Below are positions 22,115 to 32,244 of a stretch of DNA of 64,000 nucleotides, in pieces. The DNA is from Sepioteuthis lessoniana (lineage: Eukaryota; Mollusca; Cephalopoda; Myopsida; Loliginidae): positions 23,312,436 to 23,376,435 of the forward strand of contig OY757939.1 in the NCBI GenBank assembly GCA_963585895.1. Direction: 5' to 3'. How positions within the stretch are numbered: position 1 is the stretch's first letter; every line of letters begins with the position of its first letter. Both the position numbers and the translations under genes were made by a program. The notes under the pieces were generated by a model that ran no database searches, was not told where the DNA came from, and saw only the letters and a list, made by a program, of their open reading frames with translations.

Positions 22115-23012
22115 ATGTGTCTGATGGCATGTCAACCATTGTAGGTTATTTAATGCCTAATCCTCTTAATACATATCTATTAAATATACATGATATGGTT
22201 TGGTTGGATTTTATGGCATATCAACCATTGTAAGATATCTAATGCCAAATCCTGTTTATACATATATATTTAATATTCATATGATTTGGTTTGGTCAGGT
22301 TTTGTGACATATCAACCATTGGATGTTATTTAATGCCAAATCCTCTTTATACATATATATTTAATATTCATATGATTTGGTTTGTTCAGGTTTTGTGACA
22401 TATCAACCATTGGATGTTATTTAATGCCAAATCCTGTTTATACATATGTATTAAATATATATTTGTAAAGATTTTATTGATAACATTTTTAAATGAGCCT
22501 GAGCTCATTTTATTTGCACATAGTTAAAGGGTTTCACGTATTGCTATATAACAGAATTTAACAACAGTCATTTGTTTGCACACAGTTTGTAGGTGTTTTC
22601 ATTTGTTCACACACTAGTACTGCTATTTTTACTACAGTTAAATGGTTTCAATTATTGCTGTCTTACACTAATAATTCTATTTAACAATTCAATTAAAGTC
22701 ATTTTTTATGCACAGTTAAATGGTCAAACAGTTCTATTTCTAACAATTCAGTTTCATGTAAATTATTTGTTTGCACATATTTTAAATGTTAAACAGTTCT
22801 ATTTAACCCATTGATAGGACCCTATGAAGTGCTACCTCTCTGGGTCAGAATGGACCAGGAAGCAATAGCAATGAATATTCCCCAGAGCTCCATTGACTGG
22901 AGCCTCACTATTAGATTGTTTAACGTAATATCCAGAACACTTGTTGGGGTAGGTGTCCTACCCTTCTACTGGGATGTAGTCAGTGTATTCTACAGTTCTA
23001 ACTGACTGGGCT
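22115..23012 (+). mobile_element. Element C copy with four tandem heads
   Basis: Four tandem heads at about 22118, 22203, 22290 and 22378 (about 85-90 bp apart), each with a CATATCAACCATTG arm and TAATGCC. Type-2 VNTR follows, then the tail from CCCATTGATAGGACCC (22806) to CTAACTGACTGGGC (23012). It shows that heads can amplify in tandem within one element. Confidence 0.8.
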
Positions 23013-23059
23013 GATATTAGTTTTTGAAAATTAGAAAACTTTAAAGTTTTTAGATAAAG

Positions 23060-23237
23060 GTTTGATTTATAATGTTAGTGAAGTATTTACAGAGCCCCAC
23101 GGCCATAGGCAGGACATGTTACAAAGTCAATATTTTAGTGGAGTAAGGTTTGAATTCAGTTTTTGGTCTCGTAGACTGGTAGCAGAGTCAAGACTAAATA
23201 GCCTAGTCTGCCTTAGTATTTACTTATACCAGGGTTT
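23060..23237 (-). mobile_element. SINE-D partial copy
   Basis: Minus-strand fragment: GGCAGGACATGTTACAAAGT (3' domain) through GTCTGCCTTAGTATTTACTT. The tRNA-like head is absent. Confidence 0.55.
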
Positions 23238-23605
23238 GGGTTGGTTGGTTGGATTTAATGGCATATCAACCCTTGCTGATTATTCAATGGCAAATCCTGT
23301 TTATATATATGTTGAGGCGGAATCACCAACTAATGGACTCAACTACTCTCCATAGTACTGGAAGATGCAGCAATATGAAATCAGTCTAGATCCAGAAGCT
23401 AACTTCGCCCCTGCGTGGTTATGCGAATTAGCTTATCATCCTTTGTTCTTGTAAATATATACCTTTACTATAACCGTGGTGTTCTGTTCTCTTTGTGTCC
23501 CCTTCCAGGGCCATAACAACATATCAAATATGATTTGTAAACAAAGTTTGTCAATAACATTTTTATACAACTCAGAAATCATTTGTTTGCACACAGTTAA
23601 AGGGT
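23238..23605 (+). mobile_element. Element C copy split by putative solo LTR
   Basis: Head at 23238-23309 (TGGCATATCAACCCTTG). After the 212-bp insertion the expected sequence resumes at 23522 with ATATGATTTGTAAAC and a type-2 word (CATTTGTTTGCACACAG), then is cut by a mariner relic at about 23606. Confidence 0.65.
23310..23521 (+). mobile_element. Putative solo LTR, 212 bp
   Basis: Begins TGTTGAGGCGGAATCACC and ends CCATAACAACA, so the ends form a TGTT...AACA inverted pair. It interrupts element C exactly where the head-VNTR linker is expected. The target duplication is unclear because the flank is a TA run. Confidence 0.5.
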
Positions 23606-24261
23606 TTCAAGGATCTCCTTCTGTATGACACTCCTTGACCACAGATAAGCATCAGGACAAGGGAAACAATCACCTCATTTGGGTAGACAACTTTACTGCA
23701 TCCTCCATACTCACCTAGTTTAGTGCCTTCAGACTATCATCTCTTCGGCCTCATGAAAGACGGTTTAAGAGGCAAACATTTTGCCAGCGATGAGGAAATG
23801 AAAACTGCAGTGATGAAGTGGTTCAAAGAACAGTCAAAAGAATTTTACGAGTTAGGGATGCATGCTCTCATTTGAAGGTGTAACATTGCTTTTGAGAGAA
23901 ATGGTGACTATGTTGAGAAGTAAGGATGTGATCCACTGAGAACCAGTTTCATTTTTATGTATGATACATGGCCTAGTTGGTAGAGTGTTTGCTAATGGTC
24001 CGGGAGACCTGGGTTCAATCCCAGGTCGCGTCATACCAAAGACTTTTAAAATGGTACTTGATACCTCCTCAGCAATATAAGGTAGGTATTGAGGGTAAAG
24101 TGGAGCAATCCAGGGAAAGGAGTAGTGCCTTCCTCTACACCTCGGTGTAGTAGCTATTGAAAAGAGAGCCTTTGGGTCGCCCTTGACTACAGTCGCCAAC
24201 TTTTTATGTCCATAATTATTTCTGTTTGAAAGAAAAAGGCATTACTTTTTGACTAAACCTC

Positions 24262-24265
<4 letters not shown>
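23606..24265 (+). pseudogene. Mariner-x transposase 3' fragment
   Basis: From 23696 the frame reads HPPYSPSLVPSDYHLFG, then DGLRGKHFASDEE and, past stops, NIAFERNGDYVEK. This is the C-terminal third of a SETMAR-like mariner (Tc1/mariner) transposase, including the third catalytic Asp region (PSDY). A plus-strand SINE-A interrupts it at about 23966-24204. The sequence resumes to GACTAAACCTCGTA (24260), an apparent transposon end. At least two stops; inactive. Confidence 0.8.
23966..24204 (+). mobile_element. SINE-A copy 4
   Basis: Plus-strand copy with a clean tRNA-like head: CTAGTTGGTAGAGTG (A-box region, 23972) and GGGTTCAATCCCAGGTCG (B box, 24011). It ends GTCGCCAACTT. TTTTTATGT occurs on both sides (near 23951 and 24200), a likely short target duplication. 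Confidence 0.8.

Positions 24266-24312
<47 letters not shown>
24263..24312. repeat. (TA)n(TG)n microsatellite
   Basis: TA run grading into TG repeats. Confidence 0.9.
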
Positions 24313-24342
24313 GGCGTGTGTGTGTTTTTATACGTAGAAAAA

Positions 24343-24425
24343 GATATATATTTGGCGTAGTTGATTTATTATACATTTATTCATTTATTGATATATAATA
24401 AATCATCAACTCCACCAAATATGTG
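24343..24425. repeat. Short inverted repeat
   Basis: Arms of about 30 bp, ATATTTGGCGTAGTTGA ... and its reverse near 24395-24424 (TCAACTCCACCAAATAT). The AT-rich loop is about 20 bp. Could fold as a hairpin; origin unknown. Confidence 0.65.
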
Positions 24426-24426
24426 G

Positions 24427-25331
24427 TGCCTTCAATAAGTTTCCAGACTTTTTTTTGTACAGGCATTTAGAATTGTTGTAGACTTTTGTGAATTCAGTAT
24501 GTTATTGCTATACATCTTATGAGATGACTGACCAATTTTTATGATTTCAGATTCAAATGAACAGCTACAGCAGCAATTGGAATACACCCTACTAAATCTT
24601 GATTGTCACAGCTGGTGATTTTCAAAAATGTAATTTGGACGTGAGGACACTTTAGAAGAACAATATGCAATAAGATTCTGTTTTAAACTTGGAAAAAATG
24701 CCACAAAAACGTATGGAATGCTTCAGACTGCTTTTCGACCATCTTGCATGAATCGGCCATCAGTTTTTGAGTGGCCTAAGAGATTCAAGGAAGGCAGGGA
24801 GTCTGTGAGGGATGATGAGAAGTGTGGGAGCAGTAAGGAAGTCAATAGACCAGAGTTGATTGGCTAAATGGTTATGGTTAGGGTTACTATGTTGAGGTTT
24901 TAAGGGAGTTCAGGAAGAGATTCCTCGGGAAGGGGCCAGCGCTCTTCAAATCAGCTCAGTGGCATTTCCACCAGGACAATGCACCAGTCCACAACTCCAT
25001 CCTTGTCACAGACTATTTGATCAAGATGGGCTTGAAGACAGTTCCTCACCCTCCCTATTGTCCAGACCTTTCTCCCTGTGATTTTTGTTTATTCCCTAAG
25101 CTCAGAGGCTGTCATGAGACAATTGAGGAGATGAAAGAGGCTGTAATGAAGGTCATTAACACGCTCACACAAGAGGATTTCCATGGGGCCTTCCAGAAGT
25201 TGTTAGAATGGTACAACAAGTGCATTGCAGCCAGAGGAGATTACTTCAAAGGGGAATTGAGTTTCATGTGTGTACTATCAATAAAAGTGCCCATACGCAA
25301 AAAGTCTGGAAACTTATTTAATGATCCTCGT
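24427..25331 (+). mobile_element. Mariner-y element, internally deleted
   Basis: A 20-bp perfect inverted repeat (AATAAGTTTCCAGACTTTTT at 24434-24453; complement at 25299-25318) bounds transposase relics. The right end continues to CCTCGTA at 25331; the left outermost bases are lost. About 24655-24865 encodes the N-terminal helix-turn-helix region (KLGKNATKTYGMLQ, FEWPKRFKEGRESV). About 24940-25255 encodes HQDNAPVHNS and HPPYCPDLSPCDF, including the second and third catalytic Asp regions. The linker and first catalytic region are missing and the frame is broken, so it could move only with help. Confidence 0.85.
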
Positions 25332-25435
25332 AGATATTATTCATCTGTTTATCTTTTTCTACATATATTTTGTGATTCATTTCCTCTCACGTGTATTTGC
25401 ATATAAATGCAAACAGTGCTTTCTTGTGCTAAATC

Positions 25436-25475
25436 CTTGGGCAAATTCACCTTGTTTATTGAATGACCCTTATAT
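25436..25475 (+). repeat. Mariner-z terminal fragment
   Basis: CAAATTCACCTTGTTTATTG followed by AATGACCC matches the terminus of the mariner-z relics at 61045-61085 and 55289-55320. Confidence 0.55.
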
Positions 25476-25479
25476 TTCC

Positions 25480-27004
25480 TCGTGTTCATGATATAGCAAT
25501 TGTGACAGTGTATATTGACTATTTTCAATATGTAATAATGCTGTTTAATCTTATTTAAAAAGAAATGATGATTATGCACTCACTGCTCACCTTTCATTGT
25601 TTCTATACTTTGAGAGTATCCTGAGTATGACATACATTGTGGTCCTAATGTGGTGTGACTTCTAGTCACAGTACTTGTTGTGGCTATTGTGTTCGTGACT
25701 ACCACGTTAGCTTCCGACTGTTTGCTTTGTCAAATCCTTCCATGCCCATGCTGTGTTTGAAAGATCCATGAAGGCGGGGTGCAATTCAACCGGATCTTCT
25801 TCTGATGGTCAGGTAATATGAGTGGCTAGGTTGTCTAGCAACTCAAAGAATAGTGAAAACTTGTTGTTTAACAAACAACAACAAAAATTGTTTTTTATCG
25901 AAACACGTTTGTGAAACAATAAATAACAAACAAATAATGTTAGCTTTCTTGGCAAACAGAAGAAGAAAGAATATCAAGAGAGGAAGAGTGACCATGAGAT
26001 GCGGTTAGAATGACAATAATGCCGCTAAAGTCTGGGACTTTGAATTTTTGTAATGTCTGAAGGTTGTTCGGAGTGCCTCAGGTCTAGAATGGAAGAGATG
26101 CTTTTTTGGCAGTCTTGAGTTTCTTCTTGGTCTCTTTTCTCATCCTCTCTGAGGATTTGTTTACCTATCCCATTTGTAGAGATCAATATCTGGAATAAAA
26201 ATGGTTTCTGATTGGTTGTCCAATAAGAGACAATTAGGAGTCATATTCCCATTGGTCAGCCAATCCTAGTTCAGGATTATATCTTACAAGTATAGGGAAA
26301 ACCCTTTTTAGATGATTTGACAAATGGGAACAAGTTTAGAGCAATGGGGTTAAACCAAAAAATTCTCAGCCTCACTTGACTGGATGAGCCATGCCCAGCT
26401 CACCTTAGTTAGGGTGGAGCAAAATTAAATCACCCTTTTGACATTGACCTTCAAGATAAGGACTAGAAAATTTTTTTTACGAAATGACCTGTTTCATCAT
26501 TGTGATTGATGAAGTTAGTTGACAACCGAAAAACTAAATAAATTTGCTAACCTTTAAAATCAAAAACGATTGTCTCACACTTAACTGATCTTTAGGAACA
26601 ATCAACTAGCTTTTTAGGTCAATATAAGCCTTGAACAAAAAGATACTTATTTTAAGGATCATTTTGTTTTTGAGATATATATGTATATATATATATATTA
26701 ATTTTCATATATTTCATAAATTCTAATTTTTACATATTAATTAAGTATTTAACTGCATATCGTGTCACAACATTAATTACCTTCGAGACCAAACATACCT
26801 GGATTTTATAACTACTAATGGAACATTAAACTATCAGAAGGAATATTATCAGGTAATATTTATTAGCAAACTCAACAATGCTAAAACACTCAAACAAAAA
26901 AAAGAAATGTATCTAAAAATAAGTACACCTCTTATTTTATTACTCTTTGTCAAACATTAATTTTTGGATGTTTGGTGATAGAGAAGACATTTTATTTGAG
27001 TCCT
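25480..27004. other. Intronic sequence with possible retroelement end
   Basis: No coding domain recognised. At 26200-26275 there are clustered CCAAT/ATTGG boxes in both orientations. At 26498-26535 TTGATGAAGTTAGTTGACAA is followed by CCGAAA, resembling the TGATGA...GAAAC motif of retroelement ends elsewhere in this window. This hints at a decayed Penelope-type or LTR-type terminus. A (TA)n run sits at 26670-26697. Confidence 0.35.
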
Positions 27005-27235
27005 GACTTTCCATTAGTATAGTGGGTAAAGTGGTCTTGGGGACAGGGGGATTCAATCCCTGGTCAGTTCATACCAAAGTCTCAAAAAATGGTACCTGAT
27101 GCCTCCTGGCTTAACACTCAGCCTCAAGAGTAAGTGGAGCAATTCAGTGAAAGAAACAGTGCCCTCCTCTACACCTTGATGTAGTAGCTATTGAAAAGGG
27201 AGCCATCAGGTCACCCTCAACTACAGTTGGCTAAC
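27005..27235 (+). mobile_element. SINE-A copy 5
   Basis: Diverged plus-strand copy: CATTAGTATAGTGGGTAAAG (A-box region), GATTCAATCCCTGGTCAG (B box), CTACACCTTGATGTAGTAGC, ending CAGTTGGCTAACTT. Confidence 0.75.
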
Positions 27236-27345
27236 TTAAAATATCTGTGATATAAAAAAACTGAATTCCACAAAAAAAAACAAAAAAAAAAACACAAGAT
27301 AAACTCATTTGTATATACCAAGAACATTTGGAAGTTTTTCACACT

Positions 27346-27903
27346 TGAGAATTAATTTTTATTTATTGCGGACTTTTTGTCCTCATCTTGGTAGTTTTTT
27401 TTATGTTGTTTCTTCTTTCACTACGTTTCGGCCAAATTTCACCTCTGGCCTTCTTCAGGTGATTTTTACTGCGACCTCGGATAGGAATGCAGAGTCTTGT
27501 AACCGTATTCCCAGTAATTACTGCTTTCCATAGTTGTTGTCTATCGCACCATGTTTTTGACCAAGTAAACCTCTGGCTGGCTTGGGTAGGATTTGAAACC
27601 GCTATCTTCTGACAATGCTCACCTGGAACCGTAGAGACTCAATGCCTCTATCTGCTGTGCCACCCAAGCCGGCCAGAGGTTTACTTAGCCAAAAACGTGG
27701 TGCGATAGACAACAACTATGGAAGGCAGTAATTACTAGGAATACGGTTACAAGACTCAGCATTCCTATCCGAGGTTGCGGTAAAAATCACCTGAAGAAGG
27801 CCAGAGGTGAAATTTGGCTGAAATGTAGTGAAAGAAGAAACAACACAAAAAAAACTACCGAGATGAGGACAAAAAGTCCGCAATAAATAAAAATTAATTC
27901 TCA
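27346..27903. repeat. Foldback element with 242-bp arms and tRNA-like centre
   Basis: Left arm 27346-27587 and right arm 27662-27903 are inverted copies of equal length, mostly identical. The 74-bp spacer, read on the minus strand together with the inner arm ends, looks like a tRNA: outer pairing GGCTTGGGT/ACCCAAGCC, A-box-like TGGCACAGCAGATAGAGGC, B-box-like GGTTTCAAATCC. Each arm also contains CTGAAGAAGGCCAGAGGTGA and a GAAAYGTAG stretch, a motif shared with SINE-F. It may be two SINE-like units joined head to head. Confidence 0.85.
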
Positions 27904-27954
27904 GATTAAGAAGCCTCATCTCAAAATGATCCAATTAAAGACAATTTTTCACAC

Positions 27955-28400
27955 TTATTATAACTGGTGGTTTCCCACTAAAGTCTGAGTGACAACAAGT
28001 CTATTAATGTCTCCAGGACTCTTCTAAGTATTCTTGCCACTTTTAACAATAGTGTTCTGGATTCTTCCTCTGACCACTTGTTTCTCCATTCTCTTTCCAG
28101 ATCTTTGGGGACCATTTTTAGGGCAACACCTATAACTGGTGTTACCATCACCTTCAAGTTCCACAGTTTTTTTTAGCTTTCTAGCAAGATCCAGGTGTTT
28201 TGTTTATCTTTATGCTTTCTTTTATTTTTACTCAATAGTTTGATGGGATGATCAAATCCACTAGATAACAAGTTCTTTTCTTGTTAATTAATACAAGGTC
28301 TTGTTGGGATTGGGTGATCCGCTTGCATCTCAAACTCTTTGAGAACTAATCATTACTGCCTTTAAAAATAGTCGGTAATTTGTTTATTTTTGTGAGTTTT
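27955..28400 (-). pseudogene. LINE-b fragment
   Basis: Minus-strand relic with EMQADHPIPTR, KKLWNLKVMVTPV, ESRTLLLKVARILRRVLET and LLSLRL in several broken frames. It corresponds to the C-terminal region of the non-LTR retrotransposon seen at 3530. Adjacent to a second copy of the same region at 28404. Confidence 0.7.
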
Positions 28401-28756
28401 TCCCACCAGCATTAACTGGTAGTCTTTCACTGAAATCTTAATGAAAGCAAGTTTCCTCAAGTTTCCATGACTCCCCTCTGTATTCTAGCTGATCTCAACA
28501 ATGCTGTGGTCTGTATGGTTTTGATTCTTTCTCTGATTTCCAATTCTACCAGAGACTATTCCCAGTATGCCAACTCTTATTGGTATCACTGCCACGCTTA
28601 TGTTGCACAGCATTTCCATTTCTTCAACAAGATACAAATATTTGCCTATTATTTGCGTTCTGTCCACTGTAACAGAAAAATCCACAAGATGGCAAGTTCT
28701 TTTCTTCTTGTTAATTAACACTAGGTCTGGCCTTCTAGATGGGATTGGGTGTGTAC

Positions 28757-29332
28757 TGTGGGGTTTAAAAGGGCTTTTGAAGGTCAGGGGCTAAGGGCAA
28801 GGCTGTGTTGCCGTAAGATATCTGACTCCATATTTTGGTTATATTATTTTACCCCACGTTGACTGGCCGGCGCAATGCCTTGTCCAAAGAAAGTCCCAAA
28901 AGAAATATACAAAAAGAAAAGATAGAAACAGATAAGAGACAAAAACATTTCTTCCATACTTTCCTTTATTTACTTGGTGAATGGAGTAACCAACGCTACG
29001 TCTTGGGACATAGTGTGGTGCCCAAAACACCAGACAGCAAAATGATGTTGTTGGTTCGACGGACACTGCCTGACAAGACCCGGTTCACAGAAAACCTGAG
29101 TATTCATCTCTCTCCACCGGCTCCAAATTTGCCACTCCAAAATCCTTCTAATTTTTGTGCGACTGCTTCCCATTGGCTACTTTACTTTTTATTATTTTTC
29201 TTTTTTTCTGATTTTTAACCAGATGGATGCGTGGCGCCTTATGCGTGGTGACGTGTTTATACATTTTGTATGTGGCGGCCGACGAGTCAACATCCGGTTG
29301 GGAGTTTTATTGTTAATTCCTAAATCCCCACA
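28757..29332. repeat. LTR, left copy (576 bp)
   Basis: TGTGGGG...CCCCACA ends. Similar to the right copy with scattered substitutions, for example GGCCGGCGC here versus GGCCAGTGC. Open frames inside are in a non-coding LTR and are not called genes. Confidence 0.85.
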
Positions 29333-29907
29333 ATACATTGTCACCCGAAATAGCGGATCTACTAGGAGGATTCTTAGAGAAAAATGAATATTTGTAAGGG
29401 TATCATGGCTCTCTTTAATTTAAAAAAAAAATTTTTTTTATGTGTATCCAGCCCTCCGCTTTTTTTTTTTTTTTTTGCAAAAAGACTGAATTGATTTTTA
29501 ATAGTCCTATTTTCTAGGAGGATTATTTATCAAATTCTTGTATCTTATTTGCAAATGTTCAATAATTTTAGTAATTTGTTAAGGGTGGCTGGAAAACTAG
29601 GACTCATTGGATATGACGGATTTTATTTCCATTTTTTTTTTTTTATGTGCATTAATTTTGGTAGCACATAGAGTTGTTGAATGTAATCGTCTGATCTGAG
29701 AGGATTATTCTTCATTAACCCTTTTGCTTTTTCTTTGGAACTTCTTTTAATATCCGGGAAAAATTTTTATTTATTTATTTATTTATTTAAAAAAATTTTT
29801 TTTTTTTATCCGTGTGTTTTTTTTTTGTTTTTTTTTGTTTTTGTTTTTGTGTGTGTGTGTGTGTGTTCGCTCGCTTGTTTAAGCGTTGCATTTTCTGTAG
29901 TAGTGAC

Positions 29908-29940
<33 letters not shown>

Positions 29941-30521
29941 GTGGTAAAAGGGTAATATGACTCTGCAGTGGACTGTGGTCAGCTTTTTTTTGTGTGTGTA
30001 CCTCGTGGTACTTTTTTGTTTTAAAACAAAATGTCACTTTGGGAAAAAAAAAAATTGATGAGGTGGCATACAGAAGTATCAGTATAGTTCAGAGGAGTTG
30101 TGTGAGTTTTGGGGTCCTCTTAAATTCCTAGCAGTTGTTGGTGGTTTACTGAGGTAGTGGGAGTGATAAACCATGTTGCGACAGAAACCAAAATAGAAGT
30201 AGGGTGAGTGAAAGTTAAAAAGTTACCTTATTTTGCAAGTTGGGAAGTGAAAAAGTGTTGAAAGATATGGTAGGAGTTTTGCTGAAAAAATTCCACGTGC
30301 TTGGTATTTTCATCCATCTTGCTTTCTTCTTGAAGTTAGGACCGCGGGAGAATTTGAAAATTTCTCAATGTTTCACTGTTTTTTGTTTTTTTTGTACCAC
30401 GTGGAAAGTCGTCTGTCTCCAGTTTAGGATGTTTTTGTTGTTTTTTTTCTTTTTTAAATTTCTTGTTGGGATGTCTTCTTTATTCTGGGTGTTAATCATT
30501 CACGTGTTCGGGGTTCACCAA
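29333..30521. other. Non-coding T-rich LTR-element interior
   Basis: Poly-T tracts (29458-29477, 29799-29835, 29911-29938) and a (TG)n run at 29848-29865. No gag or pol similarity on either strand. Confidence 0.75.
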
Positions 30522-31097
30522 TGTGGGATTTGAAAGGGTTTTTTGAAGGTCAGGGGCTAAGGGCAAGGCTGAGTTGCCGTAAGATATCTGACTCCATATT
30601 TTGGTTATATTATTTTACCCCATGTTGACTGGCCAGTGCAATGCCTTGTCCAAAGAAAGTCCCAAGAGAAATATACAAAAGAAAAGATAGAAACAGATAA
30701 GAGACGAAAACATTTCTTCCATACTTTCCTTTATTTACTTGGTGAATGGAGTAACCAACGCTACATCTTGGGACATAGTGTGGTGCCCAAAACACCAGAC
30801 AGCAAAATGATGTTGTTGGTTCAACGGACACTGCCTGACAAGACCCGGTTCACAGAAAACCTGAGTATTTATCTCTCTCCACTGGCTCCAAATTCGCCAC
30901 TCCAAAATCCTTCTAATTTTGGCACGACCGCTTCCCATTGGCTACTTTACTTTTTATTATTTTTCTTTTTTTCTGATTTTTAACCGGATGGAAGAGTGGA
31001 GCCTTATGTGTGGCGACGTGTTTATACATTTTGTATGTGGCAGCCGACGAGTCAACATCCGGTTGGGAGTTTTATTGTTAATTCCTAAATTCCCACA
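30522..31097. repeat. LTR, right copy (576 bp)
   Basis: Second direct repeat, same length as the left copy. Followed directly by GTAC. Confidence 0.85.
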
Positions 31098-31860
31098 GTA
31101 CCATAGGACCAACATTTTGTGCTGCAAAGAAAGAAGTCCACAGAAAAAGAAATACTCAAACTCGAAGGTAAGGGAAGAAAATATAGCAGTCGTTTATTAT
31201 TCAGCTATGATCACTGCAACTTGAAAAGTTAATTTTAGTTGCATCCTTCTTCTCCCTTCCTCTTGGTGGTGATGGGGTGTGGGTGAGAGCTGGCTGCTTG
31301 ACACATGCCTGACAGATAGGTCATAGCAGACTGGAATAGGATGGATCGGGACCTGGGAACCTTTAATGCACCCGTTTTGACAACTGTCTTCAACTCTGCC
31401 AAAATCTCGTTACTTGTTTTCTTATATAGAGATTTTAGAGAACAAATCGAAGATCCTCGAATATTCGATGTCACCAGTGAAACATGTGATAATACATCTG
31501 TGATTATTTTAAAATCATGTCTAACTTTGCAGGTCATTCTGCCCGCACGCGTTAGTCTCGTGACACCATCACGGATTAATGACAGCGCCCGTCTGTAATA
31601 TTACAGGGTGATCCGTTTGCATCTTAAAATCCCTGAGAACTTTGTGTGGCTTATTTTCTCAGATGGATTCTGGTTTGTGCATATACCATTTGGTAGAATG
31701 GATCAAATTTCTCTTTCTTGCACATTTCCCAGTGGATCACTTTTCTCACTCAGTTGTGCCTAGTCTCGTACTCTTTTTGTTGTATTTTGTTGCATTCACC
31801 TATGATTAATCATTTCATCTATTTGCACAAAATCTAAACTTGCTATTCTGTTGCATATTA

Positions 31861-32244
31861 TTATTATTATTATTGTCATTGTTGTTATATGATAAATCAG
31901 CTGTATCTAATATTCAAGAAGCTGTGTAGAATTTGAAAAAAGTGAATTAGAAATTGTACTGGGTGTGAGTGACAGGTGATGACATCAAAATTAATTTGAG
32001 AGTTTGGCTGTGATTGGATAATCTATCATGTAACCAAAAAGTTTTTGAAGTTTGAAATTTAATCAGTTCGTTCCAAAAAGTTGAGGAATGCACAGGTAAA
32101 AATGCTGTGTACATATTTTTCCTTCAATATAAAAAAGGGCCAACACTCTGGATTCATGACTCAGATGATTTGTTAGGAAAGATGAACATTTATAGCTAAG
32201 GAATTAAAGATAGAAATGTGCACATGAAAGTAAGCGTTCTAGTT
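31861..32244. other. Intronic sequence, nothing recognised
   Basis: (ATT)n near 31857-31875; otherwise AT-rich and unassigned. Confidence 0.4.

Larger units (their letters stand above)
28757..31097. mobile_element. Non-autonomous LTR element, 2,341 bp
   Basis: Two direct repeats of exactly 576 bp (28757-29332; 30522-31097) begin TGTGGG and end CCCACA. They are flanked by the 4-bp duplication GTAC (28753-28756; 31098-31101). The 1,189-bp interior has no protein-coding capacity and is T-rich. It may be transcribed from the minus strand: inside the LTR that strand has AGCCAATGGG and AATAAAGG, and next to the 30522 LTR it reads TGGTGAACCCCGAACAC, a possible primer-binding site. No convincing polypurine tract. 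It is TRIM/LARD-like in style. Confidence 0.8.
28752..31605. mobile_element. Solo LTR (509 bp) interrupted by another LTR element
   Basis: The outer element is TGTAC (28752-28756) continuing at 31102 (CATAGGACC) and ending GTAATATTACA at 31605. It has TG...CA ends and is flanked by GGGTG on both sides (28747-28751; 31606-31610). Removing the inner insertion gives 509 bp. No internal coding region belongs to it, so it looks like a solo LTR left by recombination. Confidence 0.75.
28404..31860 (-). pseudogene. LINE-b fragment split by nested LTR elements
   Basis: Minus-strand relic. 28404-28751 encodes KKKRTCHLVDF and VAVIPIRVGILG. The preceding protein portion (WYMHKPES, FKMQTDHP) resumes at 31606-31860. 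The two parts become contiguous if 28752-31605 is removed, leaving one copy of the 5-bp site GGGTG. The LINE is therefore the oldest layer of a three-level nest. Confidence 0.75.

Noticed and set aside
28835..29218. Open frames in the LTRs (28835-29218 plus, 28839-29066 minus, repeated at 30610-30983)
   Set aside because: They lie in both non-coding LTR copies and show no recognised domain; similarity between them is due to the LTR duplication.
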